Of a DNA stretch of 39,906 nt, positions 1 to 6,463 are shown piece after piece. Source of the DNA: a virus. The stretch lies in IMG/VR virus record IMGVR_UViG_3300035670_000546, positions 1 through 39,906 of that record, one strand, 5' to 3'. The notes under the pieces are model-generated. The model saw nothing but the letters and a program-made list of their open reading frames with translations, was not told the origin of the DNA and made no database searches. A program made the position numbers and the translations under genes. Numbering within the stretch: the first letter of the stretch is position 1; every line of letters begins with the position of its first letter.

Positions 1-2
1 CG

Positions 3-41
3 TTTGGCACAGCGTTTGCATACAGCAATTCTCGTGCCAAA
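3..41. repeat. TTTGGCAC/GTGCCAAA inverted repeat, copy 1
   Basis: TTTGGCAC (3-10) and GTGCCAAA (34-41) flank a second inner pairing TTGC/GCAA, giving a 39-bp imperfect inverted repeat. Each half resembles a sigma54 -24/-12 site (TGGCAC-N5-TTGC). A run of eight T follows at 46-53. It lies just upstream of the first promoter. Confidence 0.6.
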
Positions 42-71
42 GAAATTTTTTTTCGCACTCAATTTTTCCGC

Positions 72-100
72 TTGACATGGCCGATACCAAAGTGTACAAT
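72..100 (+). promoter_or_regulatory. sigma70-type promoter
   Basis: TTGACA-17-TACAAT; the spacer carries GCCGATACC. Drives the gene at 142. Confidence 0.8.
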
Positions 101-141
101 CAGAGCATACAAGAACGACAACCCCAGAAGGAACCCGAACC

Positions 142-564
142 ATGCGTACCCTCATCACCCCCGACATGTGTGACCGTGAGATTCTCGCCGTGAGCGACGA
201 AGCCCTCATTGCCAACGCCCGTCAAGCCGTTCGCGGAGTCAAGCGAGCCGCACGAGCCATGTTCTACGGCATTGCGAGCGGTGCCGAACTGGTCGAAGTC
301 ACCGATCCCGTCGAGGGTGTCGAATACTTCACGGGTGAGGACGGTGTGCCTTGCCTGTGGGTCGAGAAGGTCACGAAGTTCCCCAAGTCACGCGGAAGCA
401 AGAGCAAGTACAAGCACCATCGCAACTACAATCCAGCCGCCCATGATAACATGATTGTCAAGGTCGGAACCCCCGGTAGTCGGGAGCGTCTCGATGCTCT
501 CCGCGACCAGTACGCCGCAATCGAAGCAGGAAAGCACGACGTGTCACCGTTCAGGGACGAGTGA
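142..564 (+). CDS. Small hypothetical protein (140 aa), paralogue of the gene at 7217
   Basis: Not recognised. The start follows an AGAAGGA ribosome site and the promoter at 72-100. The C-terminal half (YNPA..D..MIV.VG.PGS.ERLDAL..QYAAI, ending SPFRDE) matches the end of the 128-aa product at 7217, so the two are paralogues. The N-terminal part is helical and Ala/Arg-rich. Lysine/arginine-rich patch around residues 80-95 (SRGSKSKYKHHR) could bind nucleic acid. Monocistronic; likely an early phage gene. Confidence 0.8.
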   Translation: MRTLITPDMCDREILAVSDEALIANARQAVRGVKRAARAMFYGIASGAELVEVTDPVEGVEYFTGEDGVPCLWVEKVTKFPKSRGSKSKYKHHRNYNPAAHDNMIVKVGTPGSRERLDALRDQYAAIEAGKHDVSPFRDE

Positions 565-718
565 TAGTCAAACAAACAGATGACCATAAGCCTCGAATGG
601 TATCTTACAAAATCGCAGCCCTATAATTCGGGACAACCGCACCCCGAGCGTTTAGTGTTGGGCTAGTGGCACCATACAATAGTCAACAAATAGTAACATC
701 CCAACAAAGGATAGTAAC

Positions 719-835
719 ATGAAAAAGCAACCCACCGAACGCGAGATATTCGAGCGACAAGAGAGTATCGCCGGGTATACTATGCTGTTCATCGTAGTAT
801 TACTATTTGCTATTCCGTTCACAGTGTTTTTGTAA
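719..835 (+). CDS. Single-span membrane microprotein (38 aa)
   Basis: ATG at 719 after an AAAGGA site. About 18 charged/polar residues (MKKQPTEREIFERQE) precede one hydrophobic segment ending FAIPFTVFL. No convincing -35 hexamer upstream. TAGTAAC recurs four times around the gene (690-857). Function unknown; typical of phage membrane microproteins. Confidence 0.55.
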   Translation: MKKQPTEREIFERQESIAGYTMLFIVVLLFAIPFTVFL

Positions 836-861
836 CACAATAGTAACACAATAGTAACAAC

Positions 862-905
862 CTGCCATTATGGCAGGCCCGCTACCCTGTCTGCCAAAAA
901 GGCAG
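862..905. repeat. Paired palindrome element 1
   Basis: CTGCCATTATGGCAG, 14-bp gap with central CTAC, CTGCCAAAAAGGCAG. First complete copy of the 44-bp family. Confidence 0.9.
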
Positions 906-933
906 CATACACTTCGTTGAACAATTCTTCTCG

Positions 934-951
934 AATGGCACAGTATTTGCA
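934..951 (+). repeat. TGGCAC-N5-TTGCA half element
   Basis: AATGGCACAGTATTTGCA: left half of the inverted-repeat family, sigma54-like spacing. The right half is absent here. Confidence 0.5.
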
Positions 952-987
952 CACGAAAGATTTTTGAGAAGGATTCAATTTCTCCCC

Positions 988-1016
988 TTGACATTGCCGA
1001 TACCATACAGTATCAT
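988..1016 (+). promoter_or_regulatory. sigma70-type promoter
   Basis: TTGACA-17-TATCAT with GCCGATACC in the spacer; drives the gene at 1051. Confidence 0.75.
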
Positions 1017-1050
1017 TGAAGCATCAAAGGAACGATACCCCAAAGGAACC

Positions 1051-1320
1051 ATGATCATGAACACCGATTCACTCCGCAAGCCCAACACTCCTGCCAAGCC
1101 CCTGATCTCTCCTCCACTCTATGTCTACAAAGACCTTTGCTTGTGCATGCAACAGCGTAAGCATGTGAACCTTGTTGATCGTAGCGGCCATCAATTCCAA
1201 GGAATGATCAATGGCATCCAGATCGAAGATGGAAGCGGAAACAATTGGATCGTGACACTCTCCACTGGCTTGCGTGTATACGTCAAGACCACCACCTCCG
1301 ATGTTGTTCGTCTTGCGTGA
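1051..1320 (+). CDS. Hypothetical protein (89 aa)
   Basis: The start MIMNTDS is chosen because the ATG follows AAAGGAACC, downstream of the promoter at 988-1016; longer upstream readings would begin inside or before the promoter. Proline-rich start, then a beta-rich body (NLVDRSGHQFQGMINGIQIEDGSGNNWIVTL) that reads like a small barrel or Sm/SH3-like fold, but that is only an impression. Monocistronic. Confidence 0.75.
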   Translation: MIMNTDSLRKPNTPAKPLISPPLYVYKDLCLCMQQRKHVNLVDRSGHQFQGMINGIQIEDGSGNNWIVTLSTGLRVYVKTTTSDVVRLA

Positions 1321-1406
1321 TCGGGGTTGACAGTTGAGCGGGGCGATCCTTTGTGTTGTAAGGGGTTGCCGTACAAGGGGTTGCCCTGCTCCTGTCCTAT
1401 TGTATC

Positions 1407-1462
1407 AGCCGATCCTATCGGCTAGGCAAGGTGGGCTATAGCCAGCGAGTTGAGGACTCTTA
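1407..1462 (+). repeat. Dispersed double-hairpin element, copy A
   Basis: AGCCGATCCTATCGGCT hairpin, then GGCTATAGCC and AGCGAGTTGAGGACTCTTA. Member of a family found about ten times between genes. Two direct copies of GGGGTTGCC precede it (1365-1386). Confidence 0.6.
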
Positions 1463-1479
1463 TCGGAATTGTAAGTTAA

Positions 1480-1523
1480 CTGCCATTATGGCAGCCACCC
1501 TCCCCGGCCTGCCATTTTGGCAG
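1480..1523. repeat. Paired palindrome element 2
   Basis: Two CTGCCA-N3-TGGCAG palindromes, 14-bp gap. Confidence 0.9.
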
Positions 1524-1532
1524 ACGCCTCCA

Positions 1533-1570
1533 TTTGGCACGGTATTTGCATAGTGCAACTCTCATACCAA
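1533..1570. repeat. TTTGGCAC inverted repeat, copy
   Basis: TTTGGCACGGTATTTGCA followed by a degenerate right half ending ATACCAA. Confidence 0.5.
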
Positions 1571-1611
1571 TTCGCTCAAAAATTTTTTCGAGACAGGCTC
1601 AATTTTTTTGT

Positions 1612-1640
1612 TTGACATAGCCGATACCTATTGGTACAAC
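1612..1640 (+). promoter_or_regulatory. sigma70-type promoter
   Basis: TTGACA-17-TACAAC, GCCGATACC in the spacer; drives the gene at 1686. Confidence 0.75.
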
Positions 1641-1685
1641 ATACGCATGACCATCAACCCCCTCATCACACGCGGAGCCGATACC

Positions 1686-1925
1686 ATGTCGCGCGAACTT
1701 CACACTGTTTCCACTTTTGCCGATCTCGTGGATTCTGTCCACCTTGCCCACGACCGCGTAGACGATGCGACTGGTACGCTCGCCGTTCGCGGTATACTGC
1801 TGCGAGTCGCCAATACCAATAACGGTATCATTTTTGTTTATCCAGATAGGCTTCGCTCCGATCTAGGCTGGGTTCGCGTAGATTCTACTGGCGTCTTGGT
1901 CGATTACTCATGGCGAGACAATTGA
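1686..1925 (+). CDS. Hypothetical protein (79 aa)
   Basis: The ATG at 1686 has a GCGGAG ribosome site nine bases upstream. An in-frame ATG at 1647 sits at the expected transcript start and would add 13 residues (leaderless alternative). N-terminal helix, then a beta-rich end (GIIFVYPDRLR, GWVRVDSTGVLVDYSW). No family recognised. Confidence 0.7.
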   Translation: MSRELHTVSTFADLVDSVHLAHDRVDDATGTLAVRGILLRVANTNNGIIFVYPDRLRSDLGWVRVDSTGVLVDYSWRDN

Positions 1926-1971
1926 GCTAGCAATCCGCGTACCAAATAACATATCTAACAACAAAACGAGA

Positions 1972-2015
1972 CTGCCATTTTGGCAGACCCGCTCCCGCGC
2001 CTGCCATTTTGGCAG
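1972..2015. repeat. Paired palindrome element 3
   Basis: Both arms are CTGCCATTTTGGCAG, 14-bp gap. Confidence 0.9.
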
Positions 2016-2024
2016 ACACCGAGG

Positions 2025-2063
2025 TTTGGCACAGCGTTTGCACCCAGCAATTTCTATGCCAAA
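2025..2063. repeat. TTTGGCAC inverted repeat, full copy
   Basis: TTTGGCACAGCGTTTGC and a right half ending ATGCCAAA, 39 bp overall, with the same layout as copy 1. Confidence 0.6.
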
Positions 2064-2091
2064 GAAAATTTTTTCGCCCTAATTTTTTTAC

Positions 2092-2120
2092 TTGCAATTG
2101 CCGATACCAAAATGTAGACT
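2092..2120 (+). promoter_or_regulatory. sigma70-type promoter
   Basis: TTGCAA-17-TAGACT with GCCGATACC in the spacer; drives the gene at 2155. Confidence 0.65.
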
Positions 2121-2154
2121 GATAGCATACAACAACCCTCCCGGAAACCGAACG

Positions 2155-2340
2155 ATGCGTCACGCGTGCGAAACATACCTCGAAGTTGCCTGCTACGATT
2201 ACTGGGCGACCTGCCAGAAACTTAATGTTCCTATGAACGACGACTTGGTCGCTCTAGGGACGGCCAAGCAACTGTATGCCGAAATCGACAGGTTGTTGTC
2301 GGATGAAATCGACAGGTTGATGCTAGAACATTCCGCTTGA
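2155..2340 (+). CDS. Hypothetical protein (61 aa)
   Basis: Predicted all-helical, with a repeated EIDRL (residues 43-47 and 51-55). Start after CCGGAAACCG. Its TGA stop lies inside the -35 hexamer of the next promoter. Unknown function. Confidence 0.7.
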   Translation: MRHACETYLEVACYDYWATCQKLNVPMNDDLVALGTAKQLYAEIDRLLSDEIDRLMLEHSA

Positions 2341-2364
2341 CATTACCAAAACATCTTGTAGACT
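2337..2364 (+). promoter_or_regulatory. sigma70-type promoter overlapping a stop codon
   Basis: TTGACA-16-TAGACT; the TGA stop of the upstream gene is bases 2338-2340 of the -35. Drives 2393. Confidence 0.7.
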
Positions 2365-2392
2365 TAGAACACAACCCCAAAGGAACCTAAAA

Positions 2393-2584
2393 ATGAACAC
2401 CGAAGCTATCCTCGCCGCCATCGCCGCTTGCGCAACCGACCTTGAAGTTAACGCCCTCTGGACGAAAACTTACCTTGCTCACCGAGATGTCGCTTGGTCG
2501 ATATATGACGCCTTCCAGGCTCGTAAGCGAGAGCTGCCACACACCCCCAACGACTTCAAGGATAATGGCTGGGGCTGGGATTAA
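2393..2584 (+). CDS. Hypothetical protein (63 aa)
   Basis: Clear AAAGGAACC ribosome site. Helical N-terminus (TEAILAAIAACATDLEVNALW) and an aromatic tail ending NGWGWD. Cotranscription from the gene before is possible because no terminator separates them. Not recognised. Confidence 0.75.
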   Translation: MNTEAILAAIAACATDLEVNALWTKTYLAHRDVAWSIYDAFQARKRELPHTPNDFKDNGWGWD

Positions 2585-2586
2585 CC

Positions 2587-2604
2587 AGCAATTACTGTGC
2601 CAAA
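2587..2604 (-). repeat. Inverted TTTGGCAC half element
   Basis: AGCAATTACTGTGCCAAA, right-half orientation, lying before rather than after a palindrome pair. Confidence 0.45.
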
Positions 2605-2614
2605 CCAAAAGCGA

Positions 2615-2658
2615 CTGCCAATTTGGCAGGCGCGGCACCCTCCCTGCCATTTTGGCAG
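2615..2658. repeat. Paired palindrome element 4
   Basis: Two palindromes, gap centred on GCAC. Confidence 0.9.
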
Positions 2659-2718
2659 CATACACACCACAGCAAATCTCATGCCAAAGATTTCACAATT
2701 TCTTCTCAATTTCTCAGC

Positions 2719-2747
2719 TTGACAAAGCCGATACCTAATGGTACAAC
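2719..2747 (+). promoter_or_regulatory. sigma70-type promoter
   Basis: TTGACA-17-TACAAC with GCCGATACC; drives 2776. Confidence 0.8.
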
Positions 2748-2775
2748 TAGAGCACACCCCAAAGGAACCCAAGCA

Positions 2776-2946
2776 ATGCAGACCGTTTTCCTAATTCAAA
2801 TGAAGTTTGTGAACGAAAACTATCCTCGCACTCTTTTTGTGTGTAAGACACGAACGATTGCCGAACGAATGATGTCTCGCATGAGTCAAGAACCTGGATA
2901 TTTCGATATCTATATCGATGAATTCCGATTGGAGACATACGATTGA
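2776..2946 (+). CDS. Hypothetical protein (56 aa)
   Basis: ATG after AAAGGAACCC. Alternating beta/alpha/beta pattern (VFLIQMKFVN, TIAERMMSRMSQE, YFDIYIDEFRLE) suggests a compact mixed fold. The TGA stop overlaps the -35 of the next promoter. Not recognised. Confidence 0.75.
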   Translation: MQTVFLIQMKFVNENYPRTLFVCKTRTIAERMMSRMSQEPGYFDIYIDEFRLETYD

Positions 2947-2971
2947 CAAATCGCGTCTAGTCTGGTATGTT
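2943..2971 (+). promoter_or_regulatory. sigma70-type promoter overlapping a stop codon
   Basis: TTGACA-17-TATGTT; the stop TGA of the previous gene lies inside the -35. Drives 2999. Confidence 0.65.
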
Positions 2972-2998
2972 TCACAAATAACCCTAAGGAACCTAGCA

Positions 2999-3178
2999 AT
3001 GTCCATCCAAGCTATTCTTAATTCGGAAAAAGTCAAGCCAGTAGTTAGGTCAACTCCTCATGGCAACCTTTATATTTTTCTGTATGCTCTAAGTCATCGT
3101 GTTTATGTGGTCAAGGATAATGTAGCAACCTTTTTGTATGATCGACCAAACGCAAACCTTGCAGCTTATAGCTGTTAG
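2999..3178 (+). CDS. Hypothetical protein (59 aa)
   Basis: Start after TAAGGAACC. Two-stranded beta core (NLYIFLYALSHRVYVVKDNVATFLYD). First gene of a two-gene unit with 3188. Function unknown. Confidence 0.7.
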   Translation: MSIQAILNSEKVKPVVRSTPHGNLYIFLYALSHRVYVVKDNVATFLYDRPNANLAAYSC

Positions 3179-3187
3179 GAGGAACCT

Positions 3188-3349
3188 ATGCGAACAACTA
3201 TGTGGACCCTCTACCAGACCGGACAAATAACTGAGGCTGGATGGCTCAACTTCTGTAACTGGTACATGTGGCATTGCATCATGACCAATCCAGAGGTTAT
3301 TACTATCATGCAACGGATGAAGCATGATACTAGCTTCTATGCTTGCTAA
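3188..3349 (+). CDS. Trp/Met-rich microprotein (53 aa)
   Basis: Strong AGGAGG site eight bases after the previous stop. Sequence begins MRTTMWTLYQTGQ and is rich in Trp (4), Met (6) and Cys (3). No obvious membrane span. Translationally coupled to the 59-aa gene. Unknown. Confidence 0.6.
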   Translation: MRTTMWTLYQTGQITEAGWLNFCNWYMWHCIMTNPEVITIMQRMKHDTSFYAC

Positions 3350-3379
3350 AAAGGCAGTTCTGCTCATAACCTGGGCAGA

Positions 3380-3423
3380 CTGCCAATTTGGCAGGCGGGG
3401 TACGGTTTCTGTCAATTTGGCAG
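3380..3423. repeat. Paired palindrome element 5
   Basis: Gap GCGGGGTACGGTTT; second arm CTGTCA. The whole neighbourhood to 3498 is duplicated at 4903-5024. Confidence 0.9.
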
Positions 3424-3494
3424 TTTTGCAGGAGAGCAAATAGTGTGCCAAAGAGTTGTATTTGGGCGAAAAATAATTTTGTGGATTTTGGGTC

Positions 3495-3522
3495 TTGACA
3501 CGGACGATATTCATGATAGAAT
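3495..3522 (+). promoter_or_regulatory. sigma70-type promoter
   Basis: TTGACA-16-TAGAAT; drives 3549. Confidence 0.75.
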
Positions 3523-3548
3523 CATATGAAAGAGAAAAGGAGAGAAAA

Positions 3549-3770
3549 ATGAGAATGTTTGATGTGTTTATGGGTGCTAAGGCTCAAATCTGGGGCTATG
3601 AATCACAACATTGTACGATTGTTCAGGATGTTTCATCTGGCAAATTTTATGCCGAATGCGACGAAATCCTTTCTCGTCGAGCTTTGAATTCTGACAATTA
3701 TGTTCAGGTTTTGAATGATATGTTTTGTGATTATTGTACCGAAAAGGCAGCTTGGATGGGTATGGGCTGA
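3549..3770 (+). CDS. Hypothetical protein (73 aa)
   Basis: MRMFDVFMGAKAQIWGYE; AGGAGAG site upstream. A second ATG two codons later would serve equally well. Cys/Tyr/Met-containing C-terminus (FCDYCTEKAAWMGMG). No family recognised. Confidence 0.7.
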   Translation: MRMFDVFMGAKAQIWGYESQHCTIVQDVSSGKFYAECDEILSRRALNSDNYVQVLNDMFCDYCTEKAAWMGMG

Positions 3771-3791
3771 TAGGCTCGTTTGTCTTGTTCT

Positions 3792-3830
3792 AGCCGATCC
3801 TGTCGGCTCGCCAAAATCGCTATAGCCAGC
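3792..3830 (+). repeat. Dispersed double-hairpin element, copy B
   Basis: AGCCGATCCTGTCGGCT followed by GCTATAGCCAGC, between a stop codon and palindrome element 6. Confidence 0.6.
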
Positions 3831-3834
3831 CAGC

Positions 3835-3878
3835 CTGCCATTTTGGCAGGAACCCTAGCGCGACTGCCAATTTGGCAG
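3835..3878. repeat. Paired palindrome element 6
   Basis: Two palindromes, gap centred on CTAG. Confidence 0.9.
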
Positions 3879-3896
3879 TTTCAAACGCCAACAGGC

Positions 3897-3934
3897 TTTT
3901 GGCACAGCAATTGCTATATAGCAAACGGTATGCC
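3897..3934. repeat. TTTGGCAC inverted repeat, copy
   Basis: TTTTGGCACAGCAATTGC with a degenerate right half ending GGTATGCC. Preceded by TTTCAAACGCCAACAGGC, the inverted form of the AAGGCCGTCGCC module. Confidence 0.55.
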
Positions 3935-3967
3935 GTTCGCCCAAGAATTTTGTCTTGATTTTTCCGC

Positions 3968-3996
3968 TTGACAATGCCGATACCATACAGTAGAAT
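3968..3996 (+). promoter_or_regulatory. sigma70-type promoter
   Basis: TTGACA-17-TAGAAT with GCCGATACC; drives 4026. Confidence 0.8.
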
Positions 3997-4025
3997 GATG
4001 ACATAACCCCAAAGGAAACTCAACC

Positions 4026-4235
4026 ATGATTAGTGCAAACGAACTCTGCTCTGCCCTTCACAACCACTCAAGCGAATTGTATCGCAAGATGGAAAGTCTT
4101 CGTGCGAAAATCGGCCAGAAGGAAAGCCGCGAATTCAAAAAGGCTTTTACCGCGTGGAACAAAGCTCACATGGCCTCGATGGCGGCGAGCGATATGCTCA
4201 TCGCCCTGCGACAAAAAACCGGATCGTTCGCTTGA
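4026..4235 (+). CDS. Hypothetical helical protein (69 aa)
   Basis: Predicted to be almost entirely helical, with heptad-like spacing (SELYRKMESLRAKIGQKES), so a small coiled coil is possible. AAAGGAAA site. Stop TGA embedded in the next -35. Unknown. Confidence 0.75.
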   Translation: MISANELCSALHNHSSELYRKMESLRAKIGQKESREFKKAFTAWNKAHMASMAASDMLIALRQKTGSFA

Positions 4236-4260
4236 CAATCTGCCTCCAATCTGTTACACT
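4232..4260 (+). promoter_or_regulatory. sigma70-type promoter overlapping a stop codon
   Basis: TTGACA-17-TACACT; drives 4290. Confidence 0.7.
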
Positions 4261-4289
4261 TCATCCATCAACCCAAAGGAAACCCAACC

Positions 4290-4463
4290 ATGAGCCATCC
4301 TGACCCTACCCGCGATTACGACGACGACTTCGACTGCGACAACACCGATGATGGTTATGATCGAGCGAAAGATGCTTGGTGGAACGGTGGCCCCGCCGTC
4401 ACCGATTGGCAACGGGAAGAGGATCGTGCATGGGACGAAGAGTGCCGCCGAAACGGTTGGTAA
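4290..4463 (+). CDS. Acidic microprotein (57 aa)
   Basis: AAAGGAAACC site, own promoter. Very acidic, with four Trp (DYDDDFDCDNTDDGYD; residues around 44-57 contain two further Trp). Could mimic DNA or bind a basic protein; that is a guess from composition. Confidence 0.65.
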   Translation: MSHPDPTRDYDDDFDCDNTDDGYDRAKDAWWNGGPAVTDWQREEDRAWDEECRRNGW

Positions 4464-4508
4464 GCTCTGCCCGCCAATGAGGCAGCAACTGCTCACAAGA
4501 TGAGCTGC

Positions 4509-4552
4509 CTGCCATTTTGGCAGGCTCGCCACCGGGGCTGCCATTTTGACAG
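4509..4552. repeat. Paired palindrome element 7
   Basis: Second arm CTGCCATTTTGACAG; gap centred on CCAC. Confidence 0.9.
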
Positions 4553-4607
4553 ATACTTTGGGAAAGTATCGCAAATGCTATGCCAAAGGCCATCGCCGTT
4601 TGAGATA
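4552..4607. repeat. GATACTTT hairpin plus AAGGCCATCGCC module
   Basis: GATACTTT-GGG-AAAGTATC hairpin, then GCAAATGCTATGCCAAAGG (right half of the TTTGGCAC family) running into AAGGCCATCGCCGTTTGAGA. The same composite occurs at 9985-10040 and, rearranged, at 38757-38822. Confidence 0.6.
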
Positions 4608-4627
4608 GATTTTCTCAATTCCTTCCA

Positions 4628-4656
4628 TTGACAGGACCGATACCTAATGGTACAAC
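4628..4656 (+). promoter_or_regulatory. sigma70-type promoter
   Basis: TTGACA-17-TACAAC, spacer GACCGATACC; drives 4689. Confidence 0.75.
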
Positions 4657-4688
4657 TGACGCATCATCACCACCCCAGGAATTATACG

Positions 4689-4853
4689 ATGAACGCTGTT
4701 ATTGATCTTGACGCCGTGAACGCTGAACTCGCCTGCTGCGAGTGCGAATCCCCAGCCGATTCAGACCTTCACCCGATGGAATTCGCGGAAATCGCGGGAA
4801 TTCTCGACGAAATCATCGACGAAATCTACCCGGAACCAGCTTGGTTCGAGTGA
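4689..4853 (+). CDS. Acidic microprotein (54 aa)
   Basis: MNAVIDLDAVNAELACCECE; about a quarter Asp/Glu with a CCEC cluster at residues 16-19. The upstream in-frame ATG (4647) falls in the -10 region, so 4689 is preferred. Unknown. Confidence 0.65.
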   Translation: MNAVIDLDAVNAELACCECESPADSDLHPMEFAEIAGILDEIIDEIYPEPAWFE

Positions 4854-4904
4854 CGGAAAGCCGGGGCGGGCGTAATGGGTGCGTCCGCCCTGGCTGGAAG
4901 CCGA

Positions 4905-4948
4905 CTGCCATTTTGGCAGGCGGGGTACGGTTTCTGTCAATTTGGCAG
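4905..4948. repeat. Paired palindrome element 8
   Basis: Gap GCGGGGTACGGTTT, identical to element 5. Confidence 0.9.
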
Positions 4949-5019
4949 TTTTGCAGGAGAGCAAATATCATACCAGAGATTGTAATTGGGCGAAAAATTA
5001 TTTTGTGGATTTTGACCCA

Positions 5020-5047
5020 TTGACAGGTCGATTATATATGGTATCAT
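5020..5047 (+). promoter_or_regulatory. sigma70-type promoter
   Basis: TTGACA-16-TATCAT; drives 5074. Confidence 0.65.
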
Positions 5048-5073
5048 CAGTGCATAACTCAAAGGAATCAATC

Positions 5074-5310
5074 ATGTCTGGTAAATATCGGAAAGTTGTA
5101 GAGTTTGATAACGGCTATGGTGCTAGTATTGTTAGTGGGCCGAATTCGTATGGTGGAGAAAAAGGACTGTTTGAAGTTGCTGTCTTGGATAGTAATGGCG
5201 AACTCTGCTACACTACGCCGGTCACCAATGACGTAATCGGCTGGCTGGACTTCGCGGGAGTTGCCGAGGTTCTGGAAAAAATCAAAAATCTGGCACCACT
5301 TAGGGCTTGA
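5074..5310 (+). CDS. Hypothetical protein (78 aa)
   Basis: MSGKYRKVVEFDNGYGASIV: beta-strand/turn pattern, then a helix ending VAEVLEKIKNL. The form of small phage proteins whose core reads 'fdNGygaSvv...yElAvl...g.lcYdTpit.dViG.L' (from memory). Stop overlaps the next -35. Function unknown. Confidence 0.75.
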   Translation: MSGKYRKVVEFDNGYGASIVSGPNSYGGEKGLFEVAVLDSNGELCYTTPVTNDVIGWLDFAGVAEVLEKIKNLAPLRA

Positions 5311-5334
5311 CAAAAAATCTGCCCATGATATAAT
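5307..5334 (+). promoter_or_regulatory. sigma70-type promoter overlapping a stop codon
   Basis: TTGACA-16-TATAAT; drives 5364. Confidence 0.8.
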
Positions 5335-5363
5335 CGAAACATAACCCAAAAGGAAACCCGAAA

Positions 5364-5678
5364 ATGACATACGCTGAACTTCACTCTCTGATTCGTGGCA
5401 AGAACAACAAGAGCCGTCGCAAGATTGCTGGTAATACGTGGGGTGAAATCGACCCAGTGACAGGTATGATAACCGTCACTTTTCACAAGACCCATATCAT
5501 TCGGGCTTTCCCGTCTGGTTCTTTCGTTTTGAATAATGGTGGATACCAGACCGTGACCACAAAGCGGCGACTCAATCAGTTTACGCCATTTTCCGTCTGG
5601 CAACGTAACTTCACATGGTTCACCCGTGAAAACGGTCGTGATGTCGAATTCCAAAACGGGATGTTGTTGGTGTGGTGA
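5364..5678 (+). CDS. Conserved-looking phage hypothetical (104 aa)
   Basis: Contains ITVTFHKTHIIRAFPSGSFV followed by NNGGYQTVTTKRRLNQF and an aromatic end (NFTWFTRENG...FQNGMLLVW). This 'h.T.ii..~p~G...l~~gGy.TvTTk.RiN.f' layout is familiar from a widespread uncharacterised phage family, recalled rather than searched. Beta-rich. AAAGGAAACC site. Confidence 0.8.
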   Translation: MTYAELHSLIRGKNNKSRRKIAGNTWGEIDPVTGMITVTFHKTHIIRAFPSGSFVLNNGGYQTVTTKRRLNQFTPFSVWQRNFTWFTRENGRDVEFQNGMLLVW

Positions 5679-5734
5679 GGGTTGCGGGTCGAGAGCAGGG
5701 CGAGGCTAAGGGGTTGGTTTTCGCTCTGCTCTCC

Positions 5735-5778
5735 CTGCCATTCTGGCAGGCCAAGTACCCTTTCTGCCAAAATGACAG
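5735..5778. repeat. Paired palindrome element 9
   Basis: Arms CTGCCATTCTGGCAG and CTGCCAAAATGACAG, gap centred on GTAC. Confidence 0.9.
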
Positions 5779-5821
5779 ATTATGCAGAGAAGGAATTTGG
5801 GCGATTTTCAATATGAGCCTA

Positions 5822-5849
5822 TTGACACGAGGAAATTTTGTCGTATAAT
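5822..5849 (+). promoter_or_regulatory. sigma70-type promoter
   Basis: TTGACA-16-TATAAT; drives 5895. Confidence 0.8.
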
Positions 5850-5894
5850 TCATTCATGTGATTTGGAACCCTTACCCTTCTGAGGAATTTTTTG

Positions 5895-6365
5895 ATGGCT
5901 ACTATCAATCAGAGTTCGTTTGATCTGGCAGTTTTGGAAATGAATAGTGTGAAAAAGGCGAAGCCAAAGTTTTCGCCCAAAAAGCACTATCTTGCGTGGC
6001 GTCTTTCGAGGATGAAGGGCAATCCACGCGGCAATGCTGTGGAGCGTATGATTCGTCATTACTTCGAGCAAAAGGGTCGTGCAGTACAGGTGTTCGGTAA
6101 GAATTTCACGTTTGACCTTTTGGTGAACGGCAAGCGGGTCGAAATCAAATCGGCTCTCGCCACATTTGCTGGAAATAAACTTTACTACAGGTTTCAGCAT
6201 GTCGGCCTTGACTGTTTCGATACGATTGTGCTGGTCGGGATCGCTCCTCATGGTATCAATGTGAAAATCGTCAGCAAGAAGCGTCTTGAGCGAGACTTTT
6301 TCCCGCGTTCCTTTGAGGAATATAAGGTTTTGGCAATTTCTCACGAAAAATTCATGTCGCTCTAA
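5895..6365 (+). CDS. PD-(D/E)xK superfamily nuclease-like protein (156 aa)
   Basis: Likely metal-dependent DNA endonuclease. Seen: Glu50 in a helix (GNAVERMIRHYFEQKG), then Asp74 in FTFDLLVNGKR and Glu83-x-Lys85 in VEIKSAL, the E...D...ExK arrangement of the fold, followed by a beta strand FDTIVLVGI. Length fits small restriction-type or Holliday-resolvase-like members. TTG at 5892 directly abuts the chosen ATG at 5895; GAGGA lies upstream. Target unknown: host DNA breakdown, exclusion or recombination are all possible. Confidence 0.7.
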   Translation: MATINQSSFDLAVLEMNSVKKAKPKFSPKKHYLAWRLSRMKGNPRGNAVERMIRHYFEQKGRAVQVFGKNFTFDLLVNGKRVEIKSALATFAGNKLYYRFQHVGLDCFDTIVLVGIAPHGINVKIVSKKRLERDFFPRSFEEYKVLAISHEKFMSL

Positions 6366-6395
6366 GAAGGGTGGGTTGCCAAGTGGTGGAGAAAT

Positions 6396-6439
6396 CCGCC
6401 ATTTTGGCAGCTTCCCTACGCGATCTGCCAATTTGACAG
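6396..6439. repeat. Paired palindrome element 10
   Basis: First arm CCGCCATTTTGGCAG, second CTGCCAATTTGACAG; gap centred on CTAC. Confidence 0.85.
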
Positions 6440-6463
6440 CTAATAATTCCTCAATTTCTGGTA

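Noticed and set aside
3-20. Genuine sigma54 promoter
   Set aside because: The TGGCAC-N5-TTGC match is good, but it is half of a symmetric repeat, each gene already has a sigma70-type promoter, and no activator gene is seen. Kept as a repeat.
862-905. Palindrome pairs as ordinary rho-independent terminators
   Set aside because: Stems are only six base pairs and no T-run follows directly; real terminators here (18341, 23822) look different. An rho-dependent or protein-mediated role remains possible.
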